Shown here piece by piece: positions 48,085 to 58,315 of a DNA stretch of 64,000 bases. Below the pieces are notes generated by a model. That model worked only from the letters and a program-made list of their open reading frames with translations, was not told the DNA's origin and did no database searches. This DNA is from Knoxdaviesia capensis (taxonomy: Eukaryota > Ascomycota > Sordariomycetes > Microascales > Gondwanamycetaceae). The position numbers and the translations under genes are program-made. The first letter of the stretch is position 1. Each line of letters starts with the position of its first letter. The stretch spans positions 2,289,565 to 2,353,564 of the forward strand of contig LNGK01000006.1 of the NCBI GenBank assembly GCA_001510575.1, read 5' to 3'.

Positions 48085-49029
48085 CTACTCCGACACCTTC
48101 ATATCCGCGACCTCACGCGTCAACCCGCTGAACGGGCAAGTCGACGGGATCTCCTTGGCGCCGTCCTCGCCCTCGGCGACGGGAGCGCGGCCGCGCTGGT
48201 TGATGGGGTTATCGCCGAACTCCTCGCCGTCCTTGACGCACCACTTGGAGAACAGGTCGTTCTGGATCCAGATGACCTTGGACAGCGCCTTGACCATCGA
48301 CTGGCGGCGCGACATCGGCAGGCCGTGGTGCGAGAGGATGGCCTCGTTCAGCAGGTTCTGGATCAGACACAGCGTCGCGTTGATGTGGATGTACTCGACG
48401 AAGAGGGGGTTCTTGCGGCCGAGGCCGACGTGCATTTTGCTGTGGGGGGGGGGAGGCATCAAGAGTCAATATATGGTATCTCGAGGTTCTTGGGACGTGC
48501 AGGCAAACTGGCATATATATGGCAGCGTGTATGATGTGTTTTACCACTCACCCCACGTGGTCCAGGTACTCCCAGAAGGCCAGCTGCGACTGGTCGGAGC
48601 AGATCTTGGTCAGGTACGAGTTGAGGAACGACTTGCGCTGCTGCAGCTCGGGGCTGTTGGCGTCGAGGCCGCCCTTGAGCGGCTCTTCCGACCGGGTGTC
48701 GCGCATCTCGAACGCGCGCGCGGTGATGTCGTAGCACAGCAGCTTCTGGTACACGATGTGCACGACCGCGGGGATCAGGTCCTTGACGAACTTGGAGCCG
48801 AAGCGCAGGGCCTCGAGGTCATCTGGGGGGAGCACAAGAGTGTTAGTTCACGCACGGGGGGGNGGGGGGGGGGGGGGGAGGTGTATGTCTGGAAGAAGAA
48901 GATATGGGTCTTGGTGCTGGCCGGCCACTTACACTCGTTGAAGTCGAGGAAGTCGTGCAGGTAGGCAATCCGCTTCTCGAGGCTGGTGTACAGCGACTTG
49001 CGGTCGATGTGCTTCATTTGGTCGGCCAT
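48085..49029 (-). CDS. protoglobin / globin-sensor-domain protein
   Basis: A haem protein of the protoglobin (globin-sensor) family, made of essentially the domain alone. Exons are 48933-49029, 48552-48822 and 48085-48439, with phases 1 and 2, giving 240 residues. The N-terminus reads KHIDRKSLYTSLEKRIAYLH, then DFLDF and EALRFGSKFVKDLIPAVVHI, the family's opening helices. The segment VGKMHVGLGRKNPLFVEYIH aligns with the IG..H..IG.P..Y pattern around the proximal haem ligand of protoglobins and globin-coupled sensors, making His126 the likely iron ligand. A long helix IKVIWIQNDLF-type stretch (VIWIQNDLFSKW) follows. No kinase, cyclase or other output domain is attached and there is no membrane segment. 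Oxygen, NO or CO binding is the family expectation; the physiological role in fungi is little known. Intron 1 contains a G run with an unresolved base at 48863, outside the coding sequence. Confidence 0.88.
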
Positions 49030-52000
49030 TGTGAGTGGATGTGTGTGAGGGAGGAGACGGGGAAGAGTGTTCCTGCGAGAGTTGGAGACAACGTCAAGAT
49101 GTCAATGTGACGTAGAACAACAGCAAGATTGATAAAAGCGAAGAAGACGTCGGGGAGAAGAAAGCTAAAAATCTCCCAAGAACAACACAACGATGCGGGC
49201 GGGAACATATAAACCTTTTTTCCTTTCCGTCTTTATCCAACTTAGGGGGAGGAGGAGACCACGCCCACATCCCCAAAGGGGGGGGGCACCGGCACCAGGA
49301 TGCGCCGTCTATCTAATCCACGCACATAATCTCTCAGCACACCCACCGAGGATACTATTGGTCTCCCGCGTTGAACCGGATCGAGAGGCCAGGCCCGCGG
49401 AGGAGGGACCCGGACGTTCCCAAGACACAGACTCCCAAGATAGCGGGTCCGCAGACGCACCAGAGTGGGGGGGACATGCATATACAGTATAGACAGTAGA
49501 CACACACACACAGAGGTCAGAGTCGAGGAATCCCCGCTAATGCACCCGCGCAACACCCCCGGTTCACGCCGTCCCAGCACCTAAGAGCACCTTAGTCGAG
49601 GGGGGGGAGAACGGCTTTCGTTGCGCGCCCTGTGACTGGCTGGTTCTACGAGTGATATTGCTGGTATTCCAGGATTCTGGGATCAGAGAGCGAACTCCGC
49701 TACTACTGCATCCTCATATACCTAAGAGACATCTTGATTGCATGCAGAATGTAGCTGAAGATAACTTCAGCTTGGCAGTGAACGAACTGTCACATCTCAA
49801 CACTAGGCACCACTATCCGAACTGGATACTGACTACAGTACATCTTCGGCGCCTCTCATTTGTCCACGGCATTCAAAAGATGCACAGATGTTCCAAGTCT
49901 CGGCTGAACTGTGAATTTGGGCTTTGCTGTAAACTCTTGATCATGCACCTGCAAGCCGGTGGAGAGGAATGCAATGCGCAACTCTGCACGGCTCTCCATT
50001 CACCTTCCCAGAAGACACACACACACACACACATACACACCCGGAAATACACCTGTATCCCCGGTTCCTGGCTAACCGGCATTCTAACGTTTCTGTGAGC
50101 CTGTACAGTAGAGAGCACACGCAAAAAAAAAACCCAGTGGTCGACTAGGGCCCGCTCGGGCGGTGCTCCTACAGGGCCCGGGCGGTCAGCCATCACTTAG
50201 AGGACCACTGGAATGTTGGACGATCAGGAGCTTCATTTTCTCGTGGCCATCCGAAATCCAATTCCCCCCACGGTGAATGCTTCGCTCGCTTCTCTCGCCC
50301 CGTCTATCGTCGTCGCTTGCTGTGAAAGACGGGTCTGTCTCTCAGGAGGGTCAACAAACACGCAGGTACAGAACTGGCTGGCTCTCCGGGAGTATGGAAG
50401 AAAGCCACAGCGAGAAATCACCGGCTCAAGGGAAATTCTTTTTTTTTTTGCTCACGTCTAGTGGATGTTTAGTGTAGCCACGTATTGCGAGCTGAAAAGG
50501 GTAACAGAATTTGAGGGAAAAGAAAGCCCGAAGAGAGGGGCGGGCACGAAGCACACAGACACTTTCGCAACCTCGCTCTTCCTGGTCGGTTTCTGTGGGC
50601 GGACAGCCGGACTCTTCTGGCAATTATTTTTCTTTATTTTTTTTCTCGCGATGCTTCCGAAATCTATCTCCGAATGCCTCACAGATAACGCTCGGAATGC
50701 CGCCACTCACTTTGTTGAGCTGCGGGCAGGATGTCCTGCGGCCTGTGTTCTCCCAGATCTTCATATCTTCACGAACCATCGACAAACGAGTGAGAGAGAG
50801 TCTCTATCAGCTCCCTCCATGTCTCAACCCCCCGCTTTCTCGGCGAATCAGCGCCAGCCTATATGCCGCATTAGTCCTAGCCAAGAAATCCCTCCTGAAG
50901 TCCTGTGTCAGGAAATACAGTAGATTCTGTCCCCTGCTCAAAGGCTTACCCGTTTTCCTTATCCGAAGCTGTGGTCCACTAGAGACAGAAAATACAATCT
51001 TCGCAGATACAGACCACTAACCTGGTTATCTTGCTCTCCCAGTTCCCAGGCTGTCGGTACGGGCCTATCTTCTTTCCCTTGAAGAAGGAATCTGTCTGTC
51101 AGTAGACCGAACCCGAGAAGCCTCTTCAACATTCTCGTCCCTTTCTTCGTGTCCAGTAGCCGATAGTTCCTCTTACAAGTCTGTCTCTCATGTCTCTCAT
51201 ATGGATCCATTTGGTGGACAGATCTCTTCCCGCGATACCTCTCCCATCTCACGTTAAGCAAAGTTCACTATCTGCCCGCCCTCTCAGCTCTTCCTGTGAT
51301 CAATGCACCAAACACCCGCCCAGAATATAACCCTGGACCTCGGAAATAGACCACCATTCTTCCTTTCAACGTGCTTTAATTATCCGCATAAGAGTGGACG
51401 CACCGCAGGGATATTTTGCGAATCCTGTTCGCACAGAGTAGGGATTAGGGGTATTGAACTGCGCGCAAACACATGGGTTTTGCCTCTTCTAAACTTCTTT
51501 ACAGCTGGATCTCTCGCCATGGTTATCCCAGTTCTCAACCTACCCGGTTTCACTTGGTTGCTTGGCCACGAAGGATATGCAGTATACAGGCAGTTCTTTT
51601 TCCATCTGTCTCGCTTCCGTTTCGTGCAGGCCAACATCCCTCAGTCTGGGCCACGCCGCCGCCAGTCCTCTCTCAAAAGCCTTTAACTTGTAGTTTATCT
51701 TGTATTACAAGCCACGTTTCCCCAGTGTCGTGTCCTCGTCTCAACACCATGCATATGCTGGAGATCCTGGAAGCAGAAAAAAAATCGATGGCGGGAAATT
51801 CTGATAGCAGCCAGAATTAACCTGCCACATCCCGGCCCAGTCTATCCAGCCACTGCGGCCGGAGCTAAGTAGTTTTTCCCTGTTAAAGAAATCCGAAGAA
51901 GCAAAGTATTAAGAAGGAAAAAGAAAACACTGATGAGAGGAGAGACCCAATGTAATCTCGCCTATTCTGTGCCTGGAAGAGGTTCCGTGCATCGCTACCG

Positions 52001-52689
52001 GCTCAGCATCAAAGGTATGTCACTGCAGGGCTCTGTGCGTCTGCACGTCCCGGAATGGAACTCCCGGGGGGAAGCTCTCGGTGGATGGTGGTCGGGTCCC
52101 CTGTTCAGATCCGGCTTCTGCATGGGCCAGGTGGGAAAATGGCCCAGACATGAGGAGCAAATCACTGCGGCTGATTGATCCGAACAGGTGGGCGATCTTC
52201 TCTCTCGTCAAAACGCCCAATCTTGAAGTTGCCTGGCTTTTTTCACCTTTTCTTCGCCCACTACTCCGAGATATATATATGTTACTATATGAACAGAAAC
52301 TAATCCTCTTTAGAGTCTGTCTCCGAGGCATGTCCCGCGGGCTGCCGGTTTCTAGACCTGGCACGTCGCCGTGCCTTCTCACGCCGGCTCGTGCTGATGG
52401 CGGCGGCTGACGGCCACTCGGACCTACTCAGGCAGCGCCGGCTGGCCACCGGCGCCAAAGAGCTAACGGGTGCCCTGAGTACGTAATGTTCACTAGAAAT
52501 ATGCAGTTTCTACGGCAATGTCATGGTGGAAATTCGACGGTATCTGTGGGATTCCTTCAAGTTTGACGTACGTATGTGTGCATCTGGTGAGATAGAGGGC
52601 GTGTAAGGGTTGAGCCCTAGGTACATTACCGGCGCTATAAATATCAAGTCGTGAAGCCTGAGAATACTTACCGGCATTGATGTGTCGAG

Positions 52690-53210
52690 AATTATGAATC
52701 ATGAATACGGCGGGAATCGATATCTTTAGATCATGAATCCTCGTAACTCTTAGGAATATCAACGAACATATGAATATGTAGACGGTGATTCCCAACCCGA
52801 AAAGTCATGAATCATGAAACCTGAGCATGCTCGCGAGATATTTGAGTCACGAATCCTCAGAACACAAATACGCAGAAATATATTTGTAAAGACGATTCCA
52901 AATCTGGTAGTCAGTCATGAATCATACTCCGAGAACACCAGTACCGATCCAAATACTCGAATCATGAATCCCAACATAAGCACGCAATGAGATGTGTATT
53001 AAGGTTATTTCTAAATCTGGAGCCCGTGAATCACAAAACCTTGAGATGCAAACGCGTATCGAGATGTTTAGAAGGATGATTTTACCCTAGGAACCATGAA
53101 TCATGAACTTCAAGATACTGACGCCACCCAAAAGCTTAGTTGTAAACTTGATTCCCACCTGAAAGCCATGATTCTCTGTTTTGATAATTCTCAGGCATGA
53201 TTCATGAAGC
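52690..53210. repeat. decayed ATCATGAATC-type repeat field
   Basis: About ten copies of ATCATGAATC, TCATGAATC or close variants occur over 520 bp (for example near 52692, 52731, 52806, 52914, 52960, 53090 and 53196), with associated phrases such as CCTGAG, AAATCTGG and ACGATTCC recurring between them. This suggests an old tandem array of roughly 60-120-bp units that has diverged. Confidence 0.6.
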
Positions 53211-53579
53211 CCTGCGCAGACACTGACTCACGACTTTCACACTGGTGATGCAGATATTCTCTCCCACCACCACTTCGGCTTCTATAAAGTCTTCACCATC
53301 CCCCTCCCAGGATCTCCAGTAAATCTGCAGACCTAGCCTCTCTAGTCATTTATCTTCTCTGGCATAGACCTTAGACAGGCGACCTGGCCCATCCCTCATC
53401 ACATGTCTGCCATACTTTTCCCATGTGTCCTCTAGACACAAACCACGACAGCTATTCGGTCCCGCCTAACGCAGGACTCACCTAAGAGACATCGTGGGTT
53501 CTTCTCTAGATACACCTCGCTCTTCAAGAGCATTCTTCAAGAACAGCAGGTCCGGGGTACTTGGCTGTCTGTCCCCCCC

Positions 53580-53613
53580 NNNNNNNNNNNNNNNNNNNNN
53601 NNNNNNNNNNNNN
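53580..53613. other. assembly gap (34 N) flanked by poly-C
   Basis: Unresolved bases bounded by C runs on both sides. Confidence 0.97.
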
Positions 53614-54580
53614 CCCCCCCCCAATGGTGAATTCGATACCATGGTCATCGATCCGGAAGGACTGTGTATGTACTGTACAAACATACGGATAGAACCAACG
53701 GCCTAGGGGGTGTATACGTCTCCGTCGTGTGCTCTGCGACACACGCCCCGTCAGACACATTCCCCAATTTCAAACCCGCTGGGTGCCGTCTCATGGAGTG
53801 AAGATTCGCGTCAATTCCAGCCAGACAGCGTTCTTATCGCCGGTCTGCTTTCCGGGACCCAGCCCACAACCTGTTTGTTGTGTCTTAGACTGGCCCAGCC
53901 AGGATGGAGTATGCGGCCGGCAATGCGCCCCTCCCCTGAGCACCAGGCCCCAGAAGCGGATTATGTACACCACCATCGATGATCCTGGACCTTGGTTTCG
54001 TTAGTACTGGCCGCCAGGTCCAAGAGCGCAAGATACAAGAGGAGCTTAGGTCGCAATACGAGAGTTCTTCTTTTTGTTGTTTCTCTGTTTCTCTGGGGGG
54101 GGGAGGGTTTCTTTTCTTTTTTTGGTGTGTGGGTGTAATTTTCCTAACCTTCCAAGAAAAACAGAATAAAATAAGAAAACTCCCTTTTTGAAGATCAACG
54201 CCGGAGGCCAGTGCCGGTTGGGGGGCCGGCCGTGATATCGAACGGTCTCGCTCTCGTGCCCGGCTCTTTTTCAGTGCTGTTTAATGCATCAAAGTAAACG
54301 GGCGGCAGATCGGAGGCTATGATTCTCCAGTTCGGCACCGGGGATCCTCCAGTTCATGTCTCTTCGGATAGTGTGCTTGGACTATTAGCTTTCCGTGAGT
54401 GCGTAACCGTATCAGATCTACTAACAACTTATGTCGGTCTCGTATGTACAACTTTGTAGGATTTTAGTGGAACAGGGGGGCCGCGGGAAAGATCTATGTG
54501 AAGATGTCGAAAGTTGTTATCCAATACAACAATTTCGCATCCTGAAAGGAGAAAACTGGTAGAAGTTTTGACTTGCCAGA

Positions 54581-54592
54581 CCCTAACCCTAG
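54581..54592. repeat. interstitial telomere-like motif
   Basis: CCCTAACCCTAG lies about 480 bp before the start codon of the F-box gene. Confidence 0.6.
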
Positions 54593-54961
54593 CCTCAGAG
54601 GCACAATCAAGCTCCACTGAGATAAGGACAGATACCGGAGATAAGATAAGATACCAGACCAAAGCCAATCTTATCATAACCCTTTTCCTTTATGAAGCTA
54701 TTTCAAACATCACCCTTCTTATTTTTGTTCAGAACGATACATAAATGCAAGAATAAGAGAGCACGTGAGGTTATATTCTTATGTGATGCTACGGATCTGC
54801 TCTTTCAGTATTGTGTGCAATTCATTTCAGCCTTTAATTTCTCGTCTACTTCTCTAATTGTGGCTTCTTTTGCTCCTTTCTTTCTTCCCCTCTATCATTC
54901 TTCTTGTTCCCTATTTAACCCGGACATTTGATACTGATTTGTGTGGCTGAAGGCTAAACTG

Positions 54962-55040
54962 GTGAGTATATGAACTTGTACGAATGACATTAACTTATCA
55001 ATTGTTCTTGTGTCTAACTTTTTTGATTGGATATCTGTAG
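54962..55040 (+). other. probable 5'-UTR intron of the F-box gene
   Basis: A GTGAGT donor and a CTGTAG acceptor define a 79-bp intron ending 19 bp before the start codon. Confidence 0.5.
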
Positions 55041-55059
55041 GTCCCACTAGATTGCAATA

Positions 55060-57402
55060 ATGCGCCGCACAAAGCGACTCGTCAGTGAGCTCTACACGGA
55101 TGATGACGAGTCCGCAGACGACGCAGCCCCAACCTCCAACCCCCTCCCTCACTCTCCAACGAATCAACACCATCGGGCCCCGAAGCGGCCGCGCCTTGGC
55201 CTCCGACACGAACCCTCCTCGGTCGGATCGGAGCAGCTGGAAGATGATACGGGCGGGTCTGTAGTTGAAGATACTGCACATGATGCAGCCCGGACCTCTA
55301 ATCCCCTCGTTGCACCTTCAGCCGGCCGACAATATGAGTCCGGGACATGGCCGCGCCTTGGCGCCCGGCGTGAAGACAGCCAAGGCCGATCGCGACGAAG
55401 ATTAGATGGTGCAGGCAAGGTTCCGGGCGCACCGCATCCCAACTCGTCGCCCGCACGTGTCGCAAGCGCTACCCATGCTGCCAATACAGTGGGTCGTGTG
55501 GTTCTCTCCACCACAGCGACCCCCCATGATCTCATGGCTCTGCTCTCCGATGAGCTGCTGGTCAAAGTGTTCGCCCTATTGGACGTTCAAGATCTGATCA
55601 GCCTATCTGGGGTGTCACGCCGGTGCCACTCAGTGTCCTCGGACCCGCAGATCTGGCGTCGACTATTCAACGGCCGGTTTACGGCACGCTACGGCTCCCT
55701 GGCCCCTTCGGTCAGGGAACCGACCGAGTCTATGCCAGGGAACTCCACAAAGACCCCGTATCCGGGCGCCTCGGTGCCCGGGCCGGCGTTCTTCCATGCA
55801 CCTGATTGGAAAACCCGGTACAAGCTGCGGCATAACTGGTCGCTGGGACGCTGCGTGGTCGATGAGATCCCCATCGACCCACCAGCCGGCCTAGCCGGCT
55901 GGCCGCGCGAAGACCCGTTGTTCGGGCGGCATGGAAATGACTCGCCGTCGGCGACGGCGATCTACTGCGGCTTCGTGGTGTCCGCCACAGCAAATGGTGG
56001 ACTCACCGTCTGGGACATGGGCCGGCGAGCCGTGGTCGCCAGAACAAAGCTGGCGACCATTTCGCGCAGGTGTACTCCCGTATGTATTACAGTGTTCGTG
56101 CAGGACGACCACCCCAAGCTCCTCTATGTCGTGGTTGGGTTTGGCGACGGCGGCCACGAGATGGTGGCCGTCGACTTGCGTGGCGTAGCCACGCAAGTCG
56201 ACCGTTCCACCCACCACGCCCGGCCGAAGGACCCGCATACTTCTCAAAACGAGCATGGGGGCCTTGGCGTTGTGGTGTCATCGCTGTACACATTCGAGCC
56301 GCTCCCTACCGAGAAACGGCAGGTTGTGGCAGTGTCCGTGTGCCTGCCGTACGTGATGACCGTGTCGGCGGCATCGAAGATTGAAATCTTCGACGTATCT
56401 CAGCGGGTCGGCGTGAGTGGGAGACCCACCCACGCCGCCGCGCTGGATCGCCTGGGTGAGGATACCTCTCCCGGCTCCGCCGCTATGCCCAGTGGCGTGA
56501 CACTGGTGGCCTCCTTGGTGTCCCCGCGCCAGCTCGGGCCCCTTGCACTCGGGGTCCGGATCCACGCTGGCGCGGCGAGCGGCGAGCACACGGCGATCGC
56601 CACGGTCGCCTACTGCCTGCAGGGGATCGGACGGCGCTGGCTGGTCGGCCTGCAGTCAATCCTACTCGGAAGACGACGACGGACGGGCCCGTGCGGATCG
56701 CCCGACGACGGGGAAGGCGACGACGCCCGGTGGCAGTCGACGGTGGTCGACTGCCGCAACGTGGTCAGCGAGCCCAGGTACGACCCGATGCGCCGCGGCC
56801 ACTGGCACGCCAAGCCGCCGGCTGCGCGGGTCGACCGGGCGCGCCCGACGCAGCTCTCATACGCCCACCCGTACCTGTTGTCGGTGCTCGCCGACAACAC
56901 GATGGTGGTGTACGAGGCGCGCGCGTCGCCGACCGAGTTGTCGGTGCTGGCGCTGACGCCGCTGTTCGGCCACACCGACGGCATCGGCGCGGCGCAGATC
57001 CGCGCCGACGGCACCGTGGTGTCGACGAGCGTGCACACGGACGAGATACATATCTGGGACGTGTCACGCTGCGGCCGTGCCGACGCGCCCAAGCTGGCCC
57101 TGTATGCCGCGCAGCACTGCGCGCAGCTGGTCACCTCGGTCGTGGTGCGGCCGCTGCTCGGTGCGGCCGGCTCGTCCATGGGCGCGGGCGGCGCCGGCCG
57201 CTTGCCCGAAGCTGAGGGCCTGTGGGCGCGTGCGCGCCGCGTTGCCGCGCTCCGCGAGGAGCGCGGTGCCGTGGTTGTTGCGGACCGCGCCTTGCGCAAG
57301 ATAATCGACCGACGGGTTTGGGTGGGCTTTGACCACGAGATGGCGGTCGTGGTTAGGCGGAGCGTCGCCGAGGATGTGTTCGTGGTGTATGACTTCCGAT
57401 GA
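55060..57402 (+). CDS. F-box protein with WD40-like C-terminal region
   Basis: A single-exon frame of 780 residues from an ATG in AATAATGCG. Residues 1-150 are low complexity, polar and partly basic. An F-box lies at about 158-203 (MALLSDELLVKVFALLDVQD, then LSGVSRRCHSVSSDPQIWRRLF), the Skp1-binding module that makes such proteins substrate receptors of SCF ubiquitin ligases. After a linker with PDWKTRYKLRHNW, the sequence shows repeated beta-propeller-like strands ending in Trp-Asp or similar (NGGLTVWDMG, SKIEIFDVSQ, TDEIHIWDVS), consistent with a WD40-type substrate-binding propeller, although several blades are too diverged to place. A poorly conserved insert lies at about 515-570. The substrate is unknown. 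A perfect 15-bp inverted repeat lies inside the coding sequence at 56170-56202. Confidence 0.85.
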   Translation: MRRTKRLVSELYTDDDESADDAAPTSNPLPHSPTNQHHRAPKRPRLGLRHEPSSVGSEQLEDDTGGSVVEDTAHDAARTSNPLVAPSAGRQYESGTWPRLGARREDSQGRSRRRLDGAGKVPGAPHPNSSPARVASATHAANTVGRVVLSTTATPHDLMALLSDELLVKVFALLDVQDLISLSGVSRRCHSVSSDPQIWRRLFNGRFTARYGSLAPSVREPTESMPGNSTKTPYPGASVPGPAFFHAPDWKTRYKLRHNWSLGRCVVDEIPIDPPAGLAGWPREDPLFGRHGNDSPSATAIYCGFVVSATANGGLTVWDMGRRAVVARTKLATISRRCTPVCITVFVQDDHPKLLYVVVGFGDGGHEMVAVDLRGVATQVDRSTHHARPKDPHTSQNEHGGLGVVVSSLYTFEPLPTEKRQVVAVSVCLPYVMTVSAASKIEIFDVSQRVGVSGRPTHAAALDRLGEDTSPGSAAMPSGVTLVASLVSPRQLGPLALGVRIHAGAASGEHTAIATVAYCLQGIGRRWLVGLQSILLGRRRRTGPCGSPDDGEGDDARWQSTVVDCRNVVSEPRYDPMRRGHWHAKPPAARVDRARPTQLSYAHPYLLSVLADNTMVVYEARASPTELSVLALTPLFGHTDGIGAAQIRADGTVVSTSVHTDEIHIWDVSRCGRADAPKLALYAAQHCAQLVTSVVVRPLLGAAGSSMGAGGAGRLPEAEGLWARARRVAALREERGAVVVADRALRKIIDRRVWVGFDHEMAVVVRRSVAEDVFVVYDFR
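56170..56202. repeat. perfect inverted repeat, 15-bp arms
   Basis: GTCGACTTGCGTGGC, spacer GTA, then its exact reverse complement. It lies in frame in the F-box gene (VDLRGVATQVD). Confidence 0.95.
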
Positions 57403-58303
57403 TTGGGGGGGCATGTTTTCGAGAGGTTTTTGGAACTGTGGTGAGAGGGAAGTTTTCGAGAATCATTGGGGCATGGTTTTTTTTTCTTCTCTGGAATGCA
57501 TGGTCTTTTTAAAGGATGGAGTTATACGATGGCTCTCCCACAGGCATTTCACTATCATGATACCCACGTCTCGTTAGGGTTAGAGGTTTGCCTACGGTTT
57601 CTTTTTTACGAAGTTACGATGAAATGCTACACACTATACTTCCACATAATGAATCTAGATAAAAGAGTCTCTTTGTCTCCAACGTCATAACACTTCCTGT
57701 AGACTTCTGTAGAATTTCCCATGAACCCTCTGGGGTCGACATGAGCCAATGTCCCCATTGGCATGGCATTTGCGGTATCTGCTCACCTCAACCAACGTTG
57801 AGCCATCGCCAGTCCGATTCGTGGAAGTCAAAAGCCGCCCTGACGTCCTAACACCATGGGCTCTTCTCTTTCCAAGCAGCGACCACGCGGTGGATGTGGA
57901 ATCCGGCCGTCCCCTCGGCTGGATAATCATCACGAAAAGACCAAAACAACAGGAGAAGGCTGCTCTATCGGCACGTTGGCGATCCTCGCTTGCTGGTGTC
58001 TGTATATTACCCGGGTCGGTCAAGAAAAGCGTGTGCTGCAGTGGACCCCTTCGCGTCCCGACGAGATGCAGGAAACCACATGCTTTCGCTCTTCCTCCCG
58101 CAACCCTACTTGTTAAGTTCACGGGTATTAGCAGTGACGTCACCCGGCACCGCGGTGAAGAGCAACACCAGGTTGTTTTTCCCCCAGGGTTTTGACAGGG
58201 CCCTGAGGCTGTGAGGGACAGATATTATGTGCGCATATGCACTTTTTATGCAGGCCGGTTGCATGTGGACATACCGCATGTTTAGCAGGACGGCCCGTGA
58301 GAA

Positions 58304-58315
58304 CCCTAACCCTAG
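58304..58315. repeat. interstitial telomere-like motif
   Basis: CCCTAACCCTAG, the same twelve bases as at 54581-54592. Confidence 0.6.

Larger units (their letters stand above)
49030..54961. other. long gene-free region with a repeat field and an N gap
   Basis: Almost 6 kb with no recognised gene. A TATA-like element (TTTATATG on the minus strand near 49210) may serve the protoglobin gene. Frames at 49652-50098, 50465-51020 and 51303-51820 are short, lack family signatures and mostly lack ATG starts. Confidence 0.4.
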
